Shown one piece after another: positions 27,005 to 35,563 of a stretch of DNA of 50,664 nucleotides. The position numbers were made by a program, and so were the translations under genes. The stretch is from Planctomycetota bacterium (GTDB taxonomy: Bacteria; Planctomycetota; Phycisphaerae; Phycisphaerales; UBA1924). The first letter of the stretch is position 1; every line of letters begins with the position of its first letter. The notes below the pieces were generated by a model. That model ran no database searches. It was not told the DNA's origin and saw only the letters and a program-made list of their open reading frames with translations. The stretch lies in the NCBI GenBank assembly GCA_023434205.1, contig JAEYTB010000052.1, positions 1 through 50,664 on the forward strand, written 5' to 3'.

Positions 27005-28423
27005 ATGAGCACGCTCTCGGTCCCGGCCTCCCTCACGCAGTTCAACTTTGAGCCCCAGCCCGCCGCACAGAAGCTGCTGGATGCGCTCATCAACCAGTTC
27101 CTCGTCCGCTGCCCCGGAGCCGCGGACCTCGCCGCCCGCATGACCGAAGAGACCGGGACCCGGTTCAAGGACTGGATCGATCACATCCAAGTCCCCCCCA
27201 CCGCCGACATTCGCGCCAAGCTCCTCGGCGTGGGCTTCTCGCACCGGCCCCAGCCCGGCGCGGAGCAGTGCTTTGTCCACGAGGGCGCCATGTTCCCCTC
27301 CGTCGTCATCGGCGGGCCCGATTCCGCCAAAGGCGGCGCGACCCGCGTCGCGGTCAAGGTTGATTCTGTCGCGGACTTCCTCGCGGTGTGGCAGATCGAC
27401 GACGAGGAGGTCATCGGCGAGCCCCTGGGCCAGCTCCGCATGGCGCCGGCCTTCCGCGGTCGGGGCGTTGAAATGTGGGTCATCGAGCGTCATGGCTACC
27501 GCGGCTTCGAGCCGCCCGAGCAGGACGCCGACAAGGCTGTCCGCAGCCTGCGCCACCTCGAGGCGCTCCGCCGCCGCAAGCGCGACTTCCGCACCGAGGC
27601 CGAGGGCTTCGCGATCCTCAACGTCCTCATCGACGCCACGGTCAAGGACCTGGGGCCGCACTGGGCCTGCGACCTCTTCTTCGCCAGCGAGCGCGAGTAC
27701 TGGCAGCGGCGCAACCGCGCGGGCCAGGTGCAGTACGCCCGCCAGGCCAAGCTCGGCCTTGGCTGGGCCAACCACGACCACCACACCTACCGCAGCAGCC
27801 GCGCCAGCTTCACCGGGCTCATCGCGATCCAGGAAAAACTCGGCATGCGCCCGCGCGAGGCCTTCTACGCCGGCGCCGAGGCCGGCTGGGGCGCCCAGGT
27901 GATGGAGAACCCCGTCACCCAGATCACCACGTTCAACGACGTGGACCTCTCCCCCGAAGAGCTCATGGGCGACTTCGCCCACGACCCCTCCGTCCTTGTC
28001 GAGCGCGACGAGCTTGGCACAGTCGGCCTCTGGTGCGCCCTCCATGGCGAGGCCATGCTCCAGGCCGGCATGCACCACCTCGAGTGCCAGTTCGACCACC
28101 ACGCCCTGGTAGCGCAGCTTGAGCACGACGGCGGCATCCGCACCATGGCCCCTTTCACGACCTTCCCCTACCTGCGGCAGGCCTTCACCGAGGGTGAACG
28201 GTGGCGCGTGGACGAGTCGCGGATCGAGCGGCTCCTCAGCCGCGGCTTCATCGACCGCGAGCAGGCCGACCACTTCCGTCGCGACGGCGCGCTGGGCTCG
28301 CACCTGGAGAACCTGGAGCGCAACGACGGCTTCAAGGGCTTCAACCAGGAGGGCGTGAGCGACATCATCGCCCGCACCGACCCCCGCCGCGCCGCCGCCA
28401 CGCTCGTGGGCACGAACGCCTGA
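27005..28423 (+). CDS. Conserved protein of unknown function with paired His-rich motifs
   Basis: A 472-residue soluble protein with no signal peptide or membrane helix. Two histidine-rich motifs stand out: GWANHDHHTYRSSR about halfway (near 27770) and QAGMHHLECQFDHH near 28075. With conserved acidic residues such as FNDVDLSPEEL they could bind metal, and the HDHHTYR/HHLE pairing is reminiscent of VOC-type or related non-heme iron folds, but I cannot assign a family. The C-terminal 80 residues are helical and charged. A GGAG 11 nt before the ATG is the only ribosome-binding candidate. It probably forms its own unit between the terminator at 26917 and the promoter-like site at 28434. Confidence 0.75.
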   Translation: MSTLSVPASLTQFNFEPQPAAQKLLDALINQFLVRCPGAADLAARMTEETGTRFKDWIDHIQVPPTADIRAKLLGVGFSHRPQPGAEQCFVHEGAMFPSVVIGGPDSAKGGATRVAVKVDSVADFLAVWQIDDEEVIGEPLGQLRMAPAFRGRGVEMWVIERHGYRGFEPPEQDADKAVRSLRHLEALRRRKRDFRTEAEGFAILNVLIDATVKDLGPHWACDLFFASEREYWQRRNRAGQVQYARQAKLGLGWANHDHHTYRSSRASFTGLIAIQEKLGMRPREAFYAGAEAGWGAQVMENPVTQITTFNDVDLSPEELMGDFAHDPSVLVERDELGTVGLWCALHGEAMLQAGMHHLECQFDHHALVAQLEHDGGIRTMAPFTTFPYLRQAFTEGERWRVDESRIERLLSRGFIDREQADHFRRDGALGSHLENLERNDGFKGFNQEGVSDIIARTDPRRAAATLVGTNA

Positions 28424-28433
28424 CAACCGCCGG

Positions 28434-28439
28434 TATACT
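28434..28439 (+). promoter_or_regulatory. -10 element TATACT before the isomerase operon
   Basis: TATACT is an excellent -10 match in a very GC-rich gap. I see no convincing -35 at 16-18 nt upstream. A start of transcription about 7 nt downstream would fall inside the palindrome that begins at 28442. Confidence 0.45.
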
Positions 28440-28441
28440 CG

Positions 28442-28466
28442 CCCCGCGGCGATCCACGCCGCGGGG
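28442..28466 (+). promoter_or_regulatory. Perfect 10-bp inverted repeat overlapping the ribosome-binding site
   Basis: CCCCGCGGCG (28442-28451) and CGCCGCGGGG (28457-28466) are exact reverse complements around a 5-nt loop. The 3' arm contains the first bases of the Shine-Dalgarno GGGGAGG (28463-28469) for the TTG start at 28475. It could be an operator just after the -10 box or an RNA hairpin that hides the ribosome-binding site. Confidence 0.6.
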
Positions 28467-28474
28467 AGGCTGCG

Positions 28475-29296
28475 TTGCGGAACGTCGGTGTGTGTTCGTG
28501 GTCATTGAGGCCCAGCGGCCCGGCAGAGCTGGCGAAGGCTGCCGCGGCGTGCGGCGTCCCGGGCGTGCAGCTCGCGCTCGACCCGCTGCGGACGGGCCAG
28601 TGGGATGTTCAGGACACCGTCACCGCCCTCGAGGCGGCCGGGCTCCGCGTCCTCTCGGGCATGATGGCCACACGCGGCGAGGACTACTCCACGCTCGATT
28701 CCATCCGCGCCACCGGCGGCGTGCAGCTGGACGCCCACTGGGAGGAGAACCTCGCGGCGGCGCACGCCAACGCGCTGCTCGCCCGGCATCTGGGCGTGCG
28801 GCTCGTCACGCTGCACGCGGGCTTCCTTCCCCACGATGAAGGCGACCCGCTGCGCCGCACGATGCTCGACCGCCTCCGCCGGCTCATCGGCGTGTTCGCG
28901 GAGCAGGGCGTCGAGGTCGGCCTTGAGACCGGCCAGGAAGACGCCCGCACGCTGCTGTCCGTGTTGCACGAGCTGCGGGCCCAGCCGCCGCGGGTGAACT
29001 TTGACCCCGCGAACATGATCCTGTACGGGATGGGCGACCCGGTCGAAGCGCTCCGCGTGCTGGCTCCCCATGTCGCGCAGGTGCATATCAAGGATGCGGT
29101 CGCGGCCTCTGAGCCCGGCGCGTGGGGCGCCGAGGTCCCCGCCGGCACGGGGCAGGTCGACTGGCCCGCGTTCTTTGGCGTCATCAAAGCACTGCCTGAG
29201 ACCATCGCCCTCATCATCGAGCGCGAGGCGGGCGAGGCCCGGATCGACGATGTCCGGACGGCGCGCCACCTGATCCGCGCGCAGGGGGGCTGGTGA
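28475..29296 (+). CDS. Sugar phosphate isomerase/epimerase-like TIM-barrel protein (cytoplasmic)
   Basis: The 273-residue protein belongs to the xylose-isomerase-like TIM-barrel superfamily. Likely metal ligands are visible in order: E in VGLETGQED, D in VNFDPANMIL, H in QVHIKDA, and E in LIIEREAG. The first strand is VGVCSWSLRP. Members isomerise or epimerise sugars and polyols or cleave 3-oxo-glycosides. It has no signal peptide, so it is cytoplasmic. The start is TTG, supported by GGGGAGG 5 nt upstream and the absence of another start before the first strand. The stop overlaps the start of a Gfo/Idh/MocA gene (TGATG), so the two probably act on the same sugar. Exact substrate cannot be read. 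Confidence 0.88.
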   Translation: MRNVGVCSWSLRPSGPAELAKAAAACGVPGVQLALDPLRTGQWDVQDTVTALEAAGLRVLSGMMATRGEDYSTLDSIRATGGVQLDAHWEENLAAAHANALLARHLGVRLVTLHAGFLPHDEGDPLRRTMLDRLRRLIGVFAEQGVEVGLETGQEDARTLLSVLHELRAQPPRVNFDPANMILYGMGDPVEALRVLAPHVAQVHIKDAVAASEPGAWGAEVPAGTGQVDWPAFFGVIKALPETIALIIEREAGEARIDDVRTARHLIRAQGGW

Positions 29297-30336
29297 TGAT
29301 CGGAATCGGCATCCTCGGGCTGGGTTTCATCGGGCGTGCGCACGTCGCGGCGATCCAGCAGGCGGCCGGCGCGGGCGAGGCCTGCACGCTGGTCGGCGTG
29401 TGCGACCGCAGCCCCGACCGCCGCGCCGGACGGAGCGAGGAACCGCCCGGCAACCTGAAGGTGGCGGACCAGGGGCCGCTGTTCGACGCCTCGCGCGTGA
29501 GCGGTTACGAGCACGCGTCGGACCTGCTCGCCGACCCGCGCGTCCAACTGGTCATCGTCTGCACGCACACCAGCGCGCACGTGGGCCACGCCATCGAGGC
29601 CCTCCGCGCCGGCAAGCACGTGCTCGTTGAAAAACCCGTGTCGCTTAGCCCCGCGGAGGTGCGCCGTCTCGACCGTGCCGCGGCGGAAGCCTGGACCTCC
29701 CACCGCCTGCGCTGCATGCCCGGCATGTGCATGCGGTTCTGGCCGGGGTGGGACTGGCTGCGCGACCTCATCGCCTCGCGCCAGCACGGCCCGCTCAGGA
29801 GCCTCACCCTCCAGCGCATGGGCTCCACGCCCACCTGGGCCACCGACTTCTACGCCAACCTCGAGCACAGCGGCGGCGCCCTCGGCGACCTGCACATCCA
29901 CGACACCGACTTCATCTGCTGGGCGCTCGGCCCGCCCGGGAGCGTCTCCTCCCGCGGCTCGCTCATGCACTGCACCACGCTGTACGACTGCAAGGACGTG
30001 CCGCACGTCACGGCGGAGGGGGCGTGGGACCTTACCCCCGGCACGCCCTTCCGCATGAAGTACCTCGCGGTGTTCGAGCACGCAACCGCGGAGTTTGACC
30101 TCTCCCGCGACCCGCGCGTCACGCTCTACACCGGTGGCGGTGCCGAGTCGCCCGCCATCGAGCCCGGCGCCGGCTACCTGCCCCAGCTACGCCACCTGCT
30201 CGCGGCGGTCCGCGACCCCGCCATGCCCCTGCGCGCCACGCTCTCCGACGCCGCCACCGTCGCGGAGGTGCTCGCCGCGGAGCGCACCTCCATCGAAACC
30301 AGAACGCCCGTCCACCTGCCCTGGAAAACGCCATGA
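29296..30336 (+). CDS. Gfo/Idh/MocA family oxidoreductase (cytoplasmic)
   Basis: A 346-residue NAD(P)-dependent dehydrogenase. The Rossmann loop GLGFIGRAHVAAIQ is at the N-terminus, the catalytic-lysine motif is LVEKPVSLS, and GGALGDLHIHDTDFI supplies the D-x-H-x-x-D of the C-terminal domain. An insertion of about 20 residues (DRRAGRSEEPPG region) follows the second strand. No signal peptide is present, unlike four other family members in this window. The ATG at 29296 overlaps the previous stop; a GTG one codon earlier is equally possible. The last 4 nt overlap the next gene (ATGA). The likely reaction is oxidation of a sugar or polyol hydroxyl. Confidence 0.92.
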   Translation: MIGIGILGLGFIGRAHVAAIQQAAGAGEACTLVGVCDRSPDRRAGRSEEPPGNLKVADQGPLFDASRVSGYEHASDLLADPRVQLVIVCTHTSAHVGHAIEALRAGKHVLVEKPVSLSPAEVRRLDRAAAEAWTSHRLRCMPGMCMRFWPGWDWLRDLIASRQHGPLRSLTLQRMGSTPTWATDFYANLEHSGGALGDLHIHDTDFICWALGPPGSVSSRGSLMHCTTLYDCKDVPHVTAEGAWDLTPGTPFRMKYLAVFEHATAEFDLSRDPRVTLYTGGGAESPAIEPGAGYLPQLRHLLAAVRDPAMPLRATLSDAATVAEVLAAERTSIETRTPVHLPWKTP

Positions 30337-33300
30337 AGCTCCCAATCACCATCCTCGCGGCGGGCATCGCCGCCGGCGCCGCCCTCGCCGATGTCCGAGT
30401 CCCCGCGATCTTCAGCGACGGCATGGTCCTCCAGCGTGAGGCCAGCGTCCCCGTGTGGGGCTGGGCGCGCCCCGGCGAGACCGTGACCGTCCGCGGCTCA
30501 TGGAACAAGGACGCCACCGCCAAGGCCGCGGCCGGTGACGACGGCCGCTGGCGCGTCGACCTCCCCACCGGCCCTGCCGGCGGCCCGTGGACGCTGACCA
30601 TCGCCGGCGACACCATGATCAGCGTGCGGGATGTGCTGCTAGGAGAGGTGTGGCTCGCGTCCGGGCAATCAAACATGGAGTGGCCGGTCTCGATGTCCGC
30701 GGCACCCGAGGAAGTGATCGCCTCGGCCACGCACACCGGCATCCGCATGTTCGATGTGAAGAACACGGCCTCGCTGCACCCGCGGTCCGATGTCGAAGGC
30801 CGCTGGACGCTGGCCCGCGCGGACCAGGTCCGGTCGCTCTCCGCCGTGGGTTACCACTTCGCCACCTCGCTGCAACGCAGGCTCAACGTGCCCATCGGCA
30901 TCATCAACGCGGACTGGGGCGGGACGCGCATCGAGGCCTGGATGCCGCGCGAGTTGCTGGCCGAGAACGCTCGCTACAGCGAAGAACTCCAGAACATCGC
31001 CCTCGCGGCGGACCCGGTGTCGCGCGTCAAGCTCGCCAGCGGCGAGGAGGCGTGGTGGGCCGCGCTGGACACGGTGGGCGCAAGCCCCCTGGGCTCGGCC
31101 TGGCGCGAGCCCGGCTTTGACGCCTCCGGTTGGAAGACGATGAACCTCCCCGCGACGTTCGCGGGCGATCTGGCCGGCTTCGACGGCATCGTGTACTTCC
31201 TGCGCGAGCTGGACCTCCCCGGCGCGTGGGCGGGGACGCAGGCCACGATTGAGCTGGGCCCCATCGATGACCGCGATGAGACCTTCATCAACGGCGTGCT
31301 GGTCGGGGGCACGCGCGCCGATGGGCAGTGGAACAAGCCGCGTGTCTACAGCGTGCCCAAGGGCGTGCTCCGCGCGGGCCGCAACGTCATCGGCGTGCGC
31401 GTCTATGACACGGCGGGGCCCGGCGGCATCAACGGACCCGCATCCTCCCTGCGGCTGCGCGCCGATGGACTCGCGGACGTCTCGCTCGCGGGCGAGTGGC
31501 GCTACAAGGCCGGCCCCACCGCCCCGCAGCTCCCCCCCGTCCGCCGCCCCTTCACGCCCGACTCGAACACCCTCGGGGCCCTCTACGACGGCATGGTTCA
31601 CCCGCTCGTGCCGATGCGCCTGGCCGGCGTGATCTGGTACCAGGGCGAGAGCAACATCGGCGTGCCGGGCTACGCCACACTCAAGATGCAGCTCATCGAC
31701 CGTTGGCGCACCGACTTCACTTCTCCCCAGCTCCCCTTCCTCTCGGTCCAGATCGCACCCTACGGCTACCGCAACGACCGCGGCGAGGCCGCCGCCCTGC
31801 GCGAGGCCCAGCACTGGGTCGCCCAGAGCGTGCCCCGCACCGGCATGGTCTGCACGCTGGATATCGGCGATCCGGCCGACATCCACCCCCGCGATAAGAA
31901 GACGGTGGGCGAGCGGCTCGCAACCCTCGCGATGGGCACGGCCTATGGCGACCAGCAGGCCGCCGCGCAGTTCCCCGCGTGGCAAGCCATGCGCGCCCGG
32001 GGCTCCACGGCGACGCTCACCTTCACCAACGCCCAGGGCCTCACCAGCCGCGGCGGCAAGATTTACGTCTGGGCCGCGGGCCTGGACCGCCGCTTCTCTC
32101 AGGTGGAGGCCAGCATCGAGGGCGACACTCTGGTCGTTGAGCACCCGGGCCTCGCCGCGGTGCGGTACGCGTGGGATGACAGCGCCCAGGCGGCGCTGTG
32201 GAACGGCGCGGGCATGCCGGTCCCGCCCTTCCGCACCGACGACTGGCCGCCGAGCGCCATCACGTTCGACGACGAGTCTTTCATCCGGCCGCTGCGATCT
32301 CAGGAGCCCGGCTTTGTTCCCCTCTTCAACGGCAACGACCTGGACGGCTGGGTGCGGGTGAACGTCGCGGACGGGACGTTCACCGTCAAGGCCGATGAGG
32401 GCGGCGCCGCCGTCATCCATTGCACGGGCATCCCCACCGGCCTGCTCCGCACCGCGAAGGTCTACGAGAACTACGAGCTTGAGCTGGAGTACCGCCACCT
32501 GCGGGCCGGGGGCAACGCGGGCGTGTTCGTTCATGCAGACCCGCTGCCCGCGCTGGGCGGCCCCTTCGCCCGCTCCATCGAGGTCCAGGTCATGGACGGC
32601 AACGAGGGCCCCGGATACACCAGCGACGGCGACATTTTCCACATCTGGGGCGCGACCATGACCCCGGAGAATGCCCGAGGCGGGCGCTCCCGCGCCTTCC
32701 CCACCGAGCGCCGCACCAACCCCGCCCCGCGCTGGAACCACTACCGCATCGTCTGCAACAACGGCGAGGTCTCCCTCGCCGTGAACGGCAAGGTCGTCTC
32801 CCGCGGCCGAGATTGCTCGCCCCGGCGGGGCCACATCATGCTCGAGGCCGAAGGCTCGCCGATTGATTTCCGCAACATCCGGCTGCGCGAGCTGCCCGGC
32901 CCCTCGCCCGCGCCCGCGGACCCCGACCTGGACGGCTTTGTCCCGCTCTACAACGGTGTGGACCTGCGCGAATGGGACGCCAAGCCCGTCCATGCGGGCC
33001 ACTGGACGCCCCGCGACTGGGTGCTGTCAGCCGACGGCCAGGGCGACGATCTCTGGACGAAGAAGTCCTACGGCGACTTCGTCCTCATCGCCGACTGGCG
33101 GTGGACCCAGCCGCCCCGCGCAACCGCCCACCCGGTTGTGCTCCCCGACGGCACGGAACAGCGGGACGCCGCCGGCAAACACGTCCTGCAGGAGGTCCCC
33201 GACGCCGGCGACAGCGGCATCTACCTCCGCGGCTCCTCCAAGAGCCAGGTCAACATGTGGTGCTGGCCGATCGGCTCGGGCGAGGTCTACGGCTACCGCA

Positions 33301-33551
33301 CCGACCCCACGATGCCCGCGGATGTCCGCCGCGCCGTCACGCCCAGCCAGGTCGCGGACAACCCCATCGGCCAGTGGAACCGCTTCATCATCACCATGAA
33401 GGGCGACCGCCTCACCGTCAACCTCAACGGCAAGACCGTGATCGACAACGCCCAGCTCCCCGGTATCGCCCGCGAGGGGCCGATCGCGCTCCAGAAGCAC
33501 GACTCGCCCGTCGAGTTCGCGAACATCCTGATCAAGGAGCTGCCGGAGTAG
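30333..33551 (+). CDS. Sialate O-acetylesterase fused to two DUF1080 (3-keto-disaccharide hydrolase) domains
   Basis: The 1,072-residue exported protein (signal peptide MKLPITILAAGIAAGAALA) starts with a sialate O-acetylesterase/SGNH hydrolase: nucleophile motif SGQSNMEW near residue 110, a jelly-roll insertion (about 255-400), the WYQGESN block near 436, and the catalytic DIHP in ADIHPRDKKTVGERL near 515. Two DUF1080 domains follow: FVPLFNGNDLDGW (about 660-855) and FVPLYNGVDLREW (about 866-1070), each with the GNAGVF/DSGIY strand and the NHYRI/WNRFI turn. Members of DUF1080 hydrolyse 3-keto-disaccharides or bind glycans. The fusion suggests deacetylation and cleavage of the same glycan. The ATG overlaps the previous stop. 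The 3' end overlaps the convergent heme-protein gene by 20 bp. Confidence 0.92.
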   Translation: MKLPITILAAGIAAGAALADVRVPAIFSDGMVLQREASVPVWGWARPGETVTVRGSWNKDATAKAAAGDDGRWRVDLPTGPAGGPWTLTIAGDTMISVRDVLLGEVWLASGQSNMEWPVSMSAAPEEVIASATHTGIRMFDVKNTASLHPRSDVEGRWTLARADQVRSLSAVGYHFATSLQRRLNVPIGIINADWGGTRIEAWMPRELLAENARYSEELQNIALAADPVSRVKLASGEEAWWAALDTVGASPLGSAWREPGFDASGWKTMNLPATFAGDLAGFDGIVYFLRELDLPGAWAGTQATIELGPIDDRDETFINGVLVGGTRADGQWNKPRVYSVPKGVLRAGRNVIGVRVYDTAGPGGINGPASSLRLRADGLADVSLAGEWRYKAGPTAPQLPPVRRPFTPDSNTLGALYDGMVHPLVPMRLAGVIWYQGESNIGVPGYATLKMQLIDRWRTDFTSPQLPFLSVQIAPYGYRNDRGEAAALREAQHWVAQSVPRTGMVCTLDIGDPADIHPRDKKTVGERLATLAMGTAYGDQQAAAQFPAWQAMRARGSTATLTFTNAQGLTSRGGKIYVWAAGLDRRFSQVEASIEGDTLVVEHPGLAAVRYAWDDSAQAALWNGAGMPVPPFRTDDWPPSAITFDDESFIRPLRSQEPGFVPLFNGNDLDGWVRVNVADGTFTVKADEGGAAVIHCTGIPTGLLRTAKVYENYELELEYRHLRAGGNAGVFVHADPLPALGGPFARSIEVQVMDGNEGPGYTSDGDIFHIWGATMTPENARGGRSRAFPTERRTNPAPRWNHYRIVCNNGEVSLAVNGKVVSRGRDCSPRRGHIMLEAEGSPIDFRNIRLRELPGPSPAPADPDLDGFVPLYNGVDLREWDAKPVHAGHWTPRDWVLSADGQGDDLWTKKSYGDFVLIADWRWTQPPRATAHPVVLPDGTEQRDAAGKHVLQEVPDAGDSGIYLRGSSKSQVNMWCWPIGSGEVYGYRTDPTMPADVRRAVTPSQVADNPIGQWNRFIITMKGDRLTVNLNGKTVIDNAQLPGIAREGPIALQKHDSPVEFANILIKELPE

Positions 33552-34299
33552 CCCTTCCCGGCCGCAGCACATCGGCCAGCACCATCAGGATCATCGCCGC
33601 CATCGCGCCGCTGTACAGGCCGCCGCCGACGATCACGACCCACACCAGGTGCTCACTCTCTCGCGCCAGCCACCAGCCCGCCACGTCCGCCGCGAGCCCG
33701 ATGCAGCCCAGCAGGACCGCCGTCCGCCGCAGGAACCCCGGCCACGCCGTACACAGCACCAGGCCCGCCACCAGCGCCGTCAGCGGCGCCATCGCCAGGG
33801 CGTGCGTGTGGGTGGACATCACCAGCACCCGCATCTCCATGGGCTTGATCTCGCGCGAGACGGCGAACTTGCGCACATCGTCGAAGTAGTCCAGCGGGTA
33901 CTTCTTCGCGATCGGGTGCGTCGCCGCCTCCGACCTCGCATGGCAGTTCAGGCAAGACCGCGCGATGATCTCAACGGGCGCCATCTCCCCCAGGTCCGCG
34001 TTGTCGTAGTCCTCGCTGACCCGCGCGCCCTTGAGCCACTTCGTGAGGGCCTCCCGCTCGGCGGCCGGCAGCCCCTCGGGGTGCCCCCGCTCCACCGCCC
34101 GCAGCAGCGGCGCCGTCACCTTCACGCCGTGGTACGCCCCGGCGATGTCCTCGTACGACAGGCCCGGCTGCTCATCGCGGTTGCTGTGGTGCATGAAGAT
34201 GTGCATCCACGACGCGGCCATGCCGCCCGCCGTGACCAGCATCAGCAGGGCGACCGCGAACCGCACCGACCAGGGCAACGCGCGCAGCTTCAACGTCAT
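33532..34299 (-). CDS. Membrane protein with one c-type heme motif
   Basis: A 255-residue integral membrane protein. An N-terminal helix (FAVALLMLVTAGGMAASW) precedes a periplasmic domain of about 110 residues carrying a single CxxCH heme-attachment site (SCLNCHAR) and a distal HTHALAM that could supply an axial ligand or lie in a helix. Three more hydrophobic segments follow (LAMAPLTALVAGLVLCTAW, TAVLLGCIGLAADVAGWW, and LVWVVIVGGGLYSGAMAAMI). It may pass electrons between the quinone pool and periplasmic partners, but I recognise no named complex. It is last in a minus-strand run of MFS carrier, oxidoreductase, ApbE and oxidoreductase genes, 22 bp after the last. TAGGAT lies 6 nt before the ATG and could be a -10 element or a ribosome-binding site. 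Confidence 0.8.
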   Translation of the reverse strand: MTLKLRALPWSVRFAVALLMLVTAGGMAASWMHIFMHHSNRDEQPGLSYEDIAGAYHGVKVTAPLLRAVERGHPEGLPAAEREALTKWLKGARVSEDYDNADLGEMAPVEIIARSCLNCHARSEAATHPIAKKYPLDYFDDVRKFAVSREIKPMEMRVLVMSTHTHALAMAPLTALVAGLVLCTAWPGFLRRTAVLLGCIGLAADVAGWWLARESEHLVWVVIVGGGLYSGAMAAMILMVLADVLRPGRATPAAP

Positions 34300-34321
34300 C
34301 GCGGCATCCTACCCGAAACCC

Positions 34322-35563
34322 TCAGACCTTCAGCAGCTCGGGGCTGATCTCCACGCGGCTGGCCGTCGACGCCGCCCTGTGCGCCATGATCGCCACCGCC
34401 GTGCTGCGGAACGCGTCTTCGGCGCTGGCCGCCGCGGGCTTGCCTTCGGAGATTGCCCGCACGAAGTCGGCCACGGCGTAGTACGTGGGCTGGTGGGGCA
34501 GGCCGATCCCCGCCTGGAGCTTGCCCTGCGACGCCAGCTTGGTGGCGTCGGCGATCAGGGTGATCCCCTCGTCCCTGTGGAACTGCTGGCGGTTGGCGTA
34601 CACCTCCCAGCCCTGGGTCGGCGCATCGGCCTCCTTGAACATCCACGCGTGCGTCCACGCCAGCTTGATCGCCGAGTTCACGCCGCTGAGCAGCTCGTAC
34701 CGCCCCTCGTACGAGTTCGCCAGCGTCGCCATGTACTGCATCCGCGTCCCGTCCGCGTACGCGAAGTCGCAGTGAACGGTGTCGCCGATCTCCCTGGGCC
34801 GCCCATCATCCCACAGGCGCGTCGCCACGTGCCCCGAAACCTCCGTCGGGTACATGTCCCGGTACCAGTTCACGACGTCGAACTGCTGCGTACCGAGCTC
34901 GCCCGGGATGCCCACCGACACGTCCTTGTCCAGCCACCAGTTCAGCACCTTGTCCCTGGACTCGTCGGACGTCGGCGTCCGCAGCGACTTCTTCTGGTGG
35001 TTCTGGCACCGCATGCTCACCGTGGTCCGAACCGCGTCGGACCGGAAGAACGTCCGCGCCAGCGTGTACACGGGGTTGCTCCGGCCTTCCAAGGCCGTCG
35101 CGAAGATCTTCTTGCTCCCCCGCGCCGCCGCGGCGATGGCCCGGGCCTCATCCACCGTGTGAGCCAGCGGCACCTCGCAGTACACGTGCTTGCCCGCCGC
35201 GATCGCCGCCAGCGCGATGTCCTTGTGCAGGTGCGTGGGGGTCGCGATGATCAGGCCCTCAACGCTCGCGTCGTCCAGCACGCGCCGGTAGTCGTCCACC
35301 GCCTGCGCCCCCTTGGTCCGGCTCGTCGCGGTGCGCAGACGCGTGGGGTCGTTGTCGCACACCACGCCGACTTCGACGTTCTCGAGCTTGCCCAGTTCCG
35401 TCACGATCACCCGCCCCTGCCGCCCCGCCCCGATCAAGCCCAGCTTCAGGGGCGCCGCCGGGCGCGGTGCCGCGGGGAGCACGCTGGGCATCAGCGCCAC
35501 CGCGCCGAGGGCCCCCGCCGCCTGGATCATGAACTCACGCCGGGATTGCTCGTGTGTCTGCAT
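34322..35563 (-). CDS. Tat-exported Gfo/Idh/MocA oxidoreductase with altered EKP motif
   Basis: The 413-residue protein has a twin-arginine signal (SRREFMIQAAGALGAV), the Rossmann loop LIGAGRQGRVIV and the ATPTHLH strand of the Gfo/Idh/MocA family. The usual catalytic lysine motif EKP reads CEVP in VYCEVPLAHT, so the lysine is valine, which casts doubt on ordinary dehydrogenase chemistry. The C-terminal domain contains GELGTQQFDVVNWYRDMYP. ATG 35563 places the RR pair at residues 8-9; an ATG nine codons earlier (35590) is possible. Either start overlaps the end of the upstream apbE gene, suggesting coupling. Location is probably periplasmic. Confidence 0.88.
   Translation of the reverse strand: MQTHEQSRREFMIQAAGALGAVALMPSVLPAAPRPAAPLKLGLIGAGRQGRVIVTELGKLENVEVGVVCDNDPTRLRTATSRTKGAQAVDDYRRVLDDASVEGLIIATPTHLHKDIALAAIAAGKHVYCEVPLAHTVDEARAIAAAARGSKKIFATALEGRSNPVYTLARTFFRSDAVRTTVSMRCQNHQKKSLRTPTSDESRDKVLNWWLDKDVSVGIPGELGTQQFDVVNWYRDMYPTEVSGHVATRLWDDGRPREIGDTVHCDFAYADGTRMQYMATLANSYEGRYELLSGVNSAIKLAWTHAWMFKEADAPTQGWEVYANRQQFHRDEGITLIADATKLASQGKLQAGIGLPHQPTYYAVADFVRAISEGKPAAASAEDAFRSTAVAIMAHRAASTASRVEISPELLKV

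Noticed and set aside
29293..29298. GTG 29293 as the start of the oxidoreductase
   Set aside because: ATG 29296 overlaps the previous stop in the usual TGATG way and gives a standard N-terminus; the GTG is only one codon longer.
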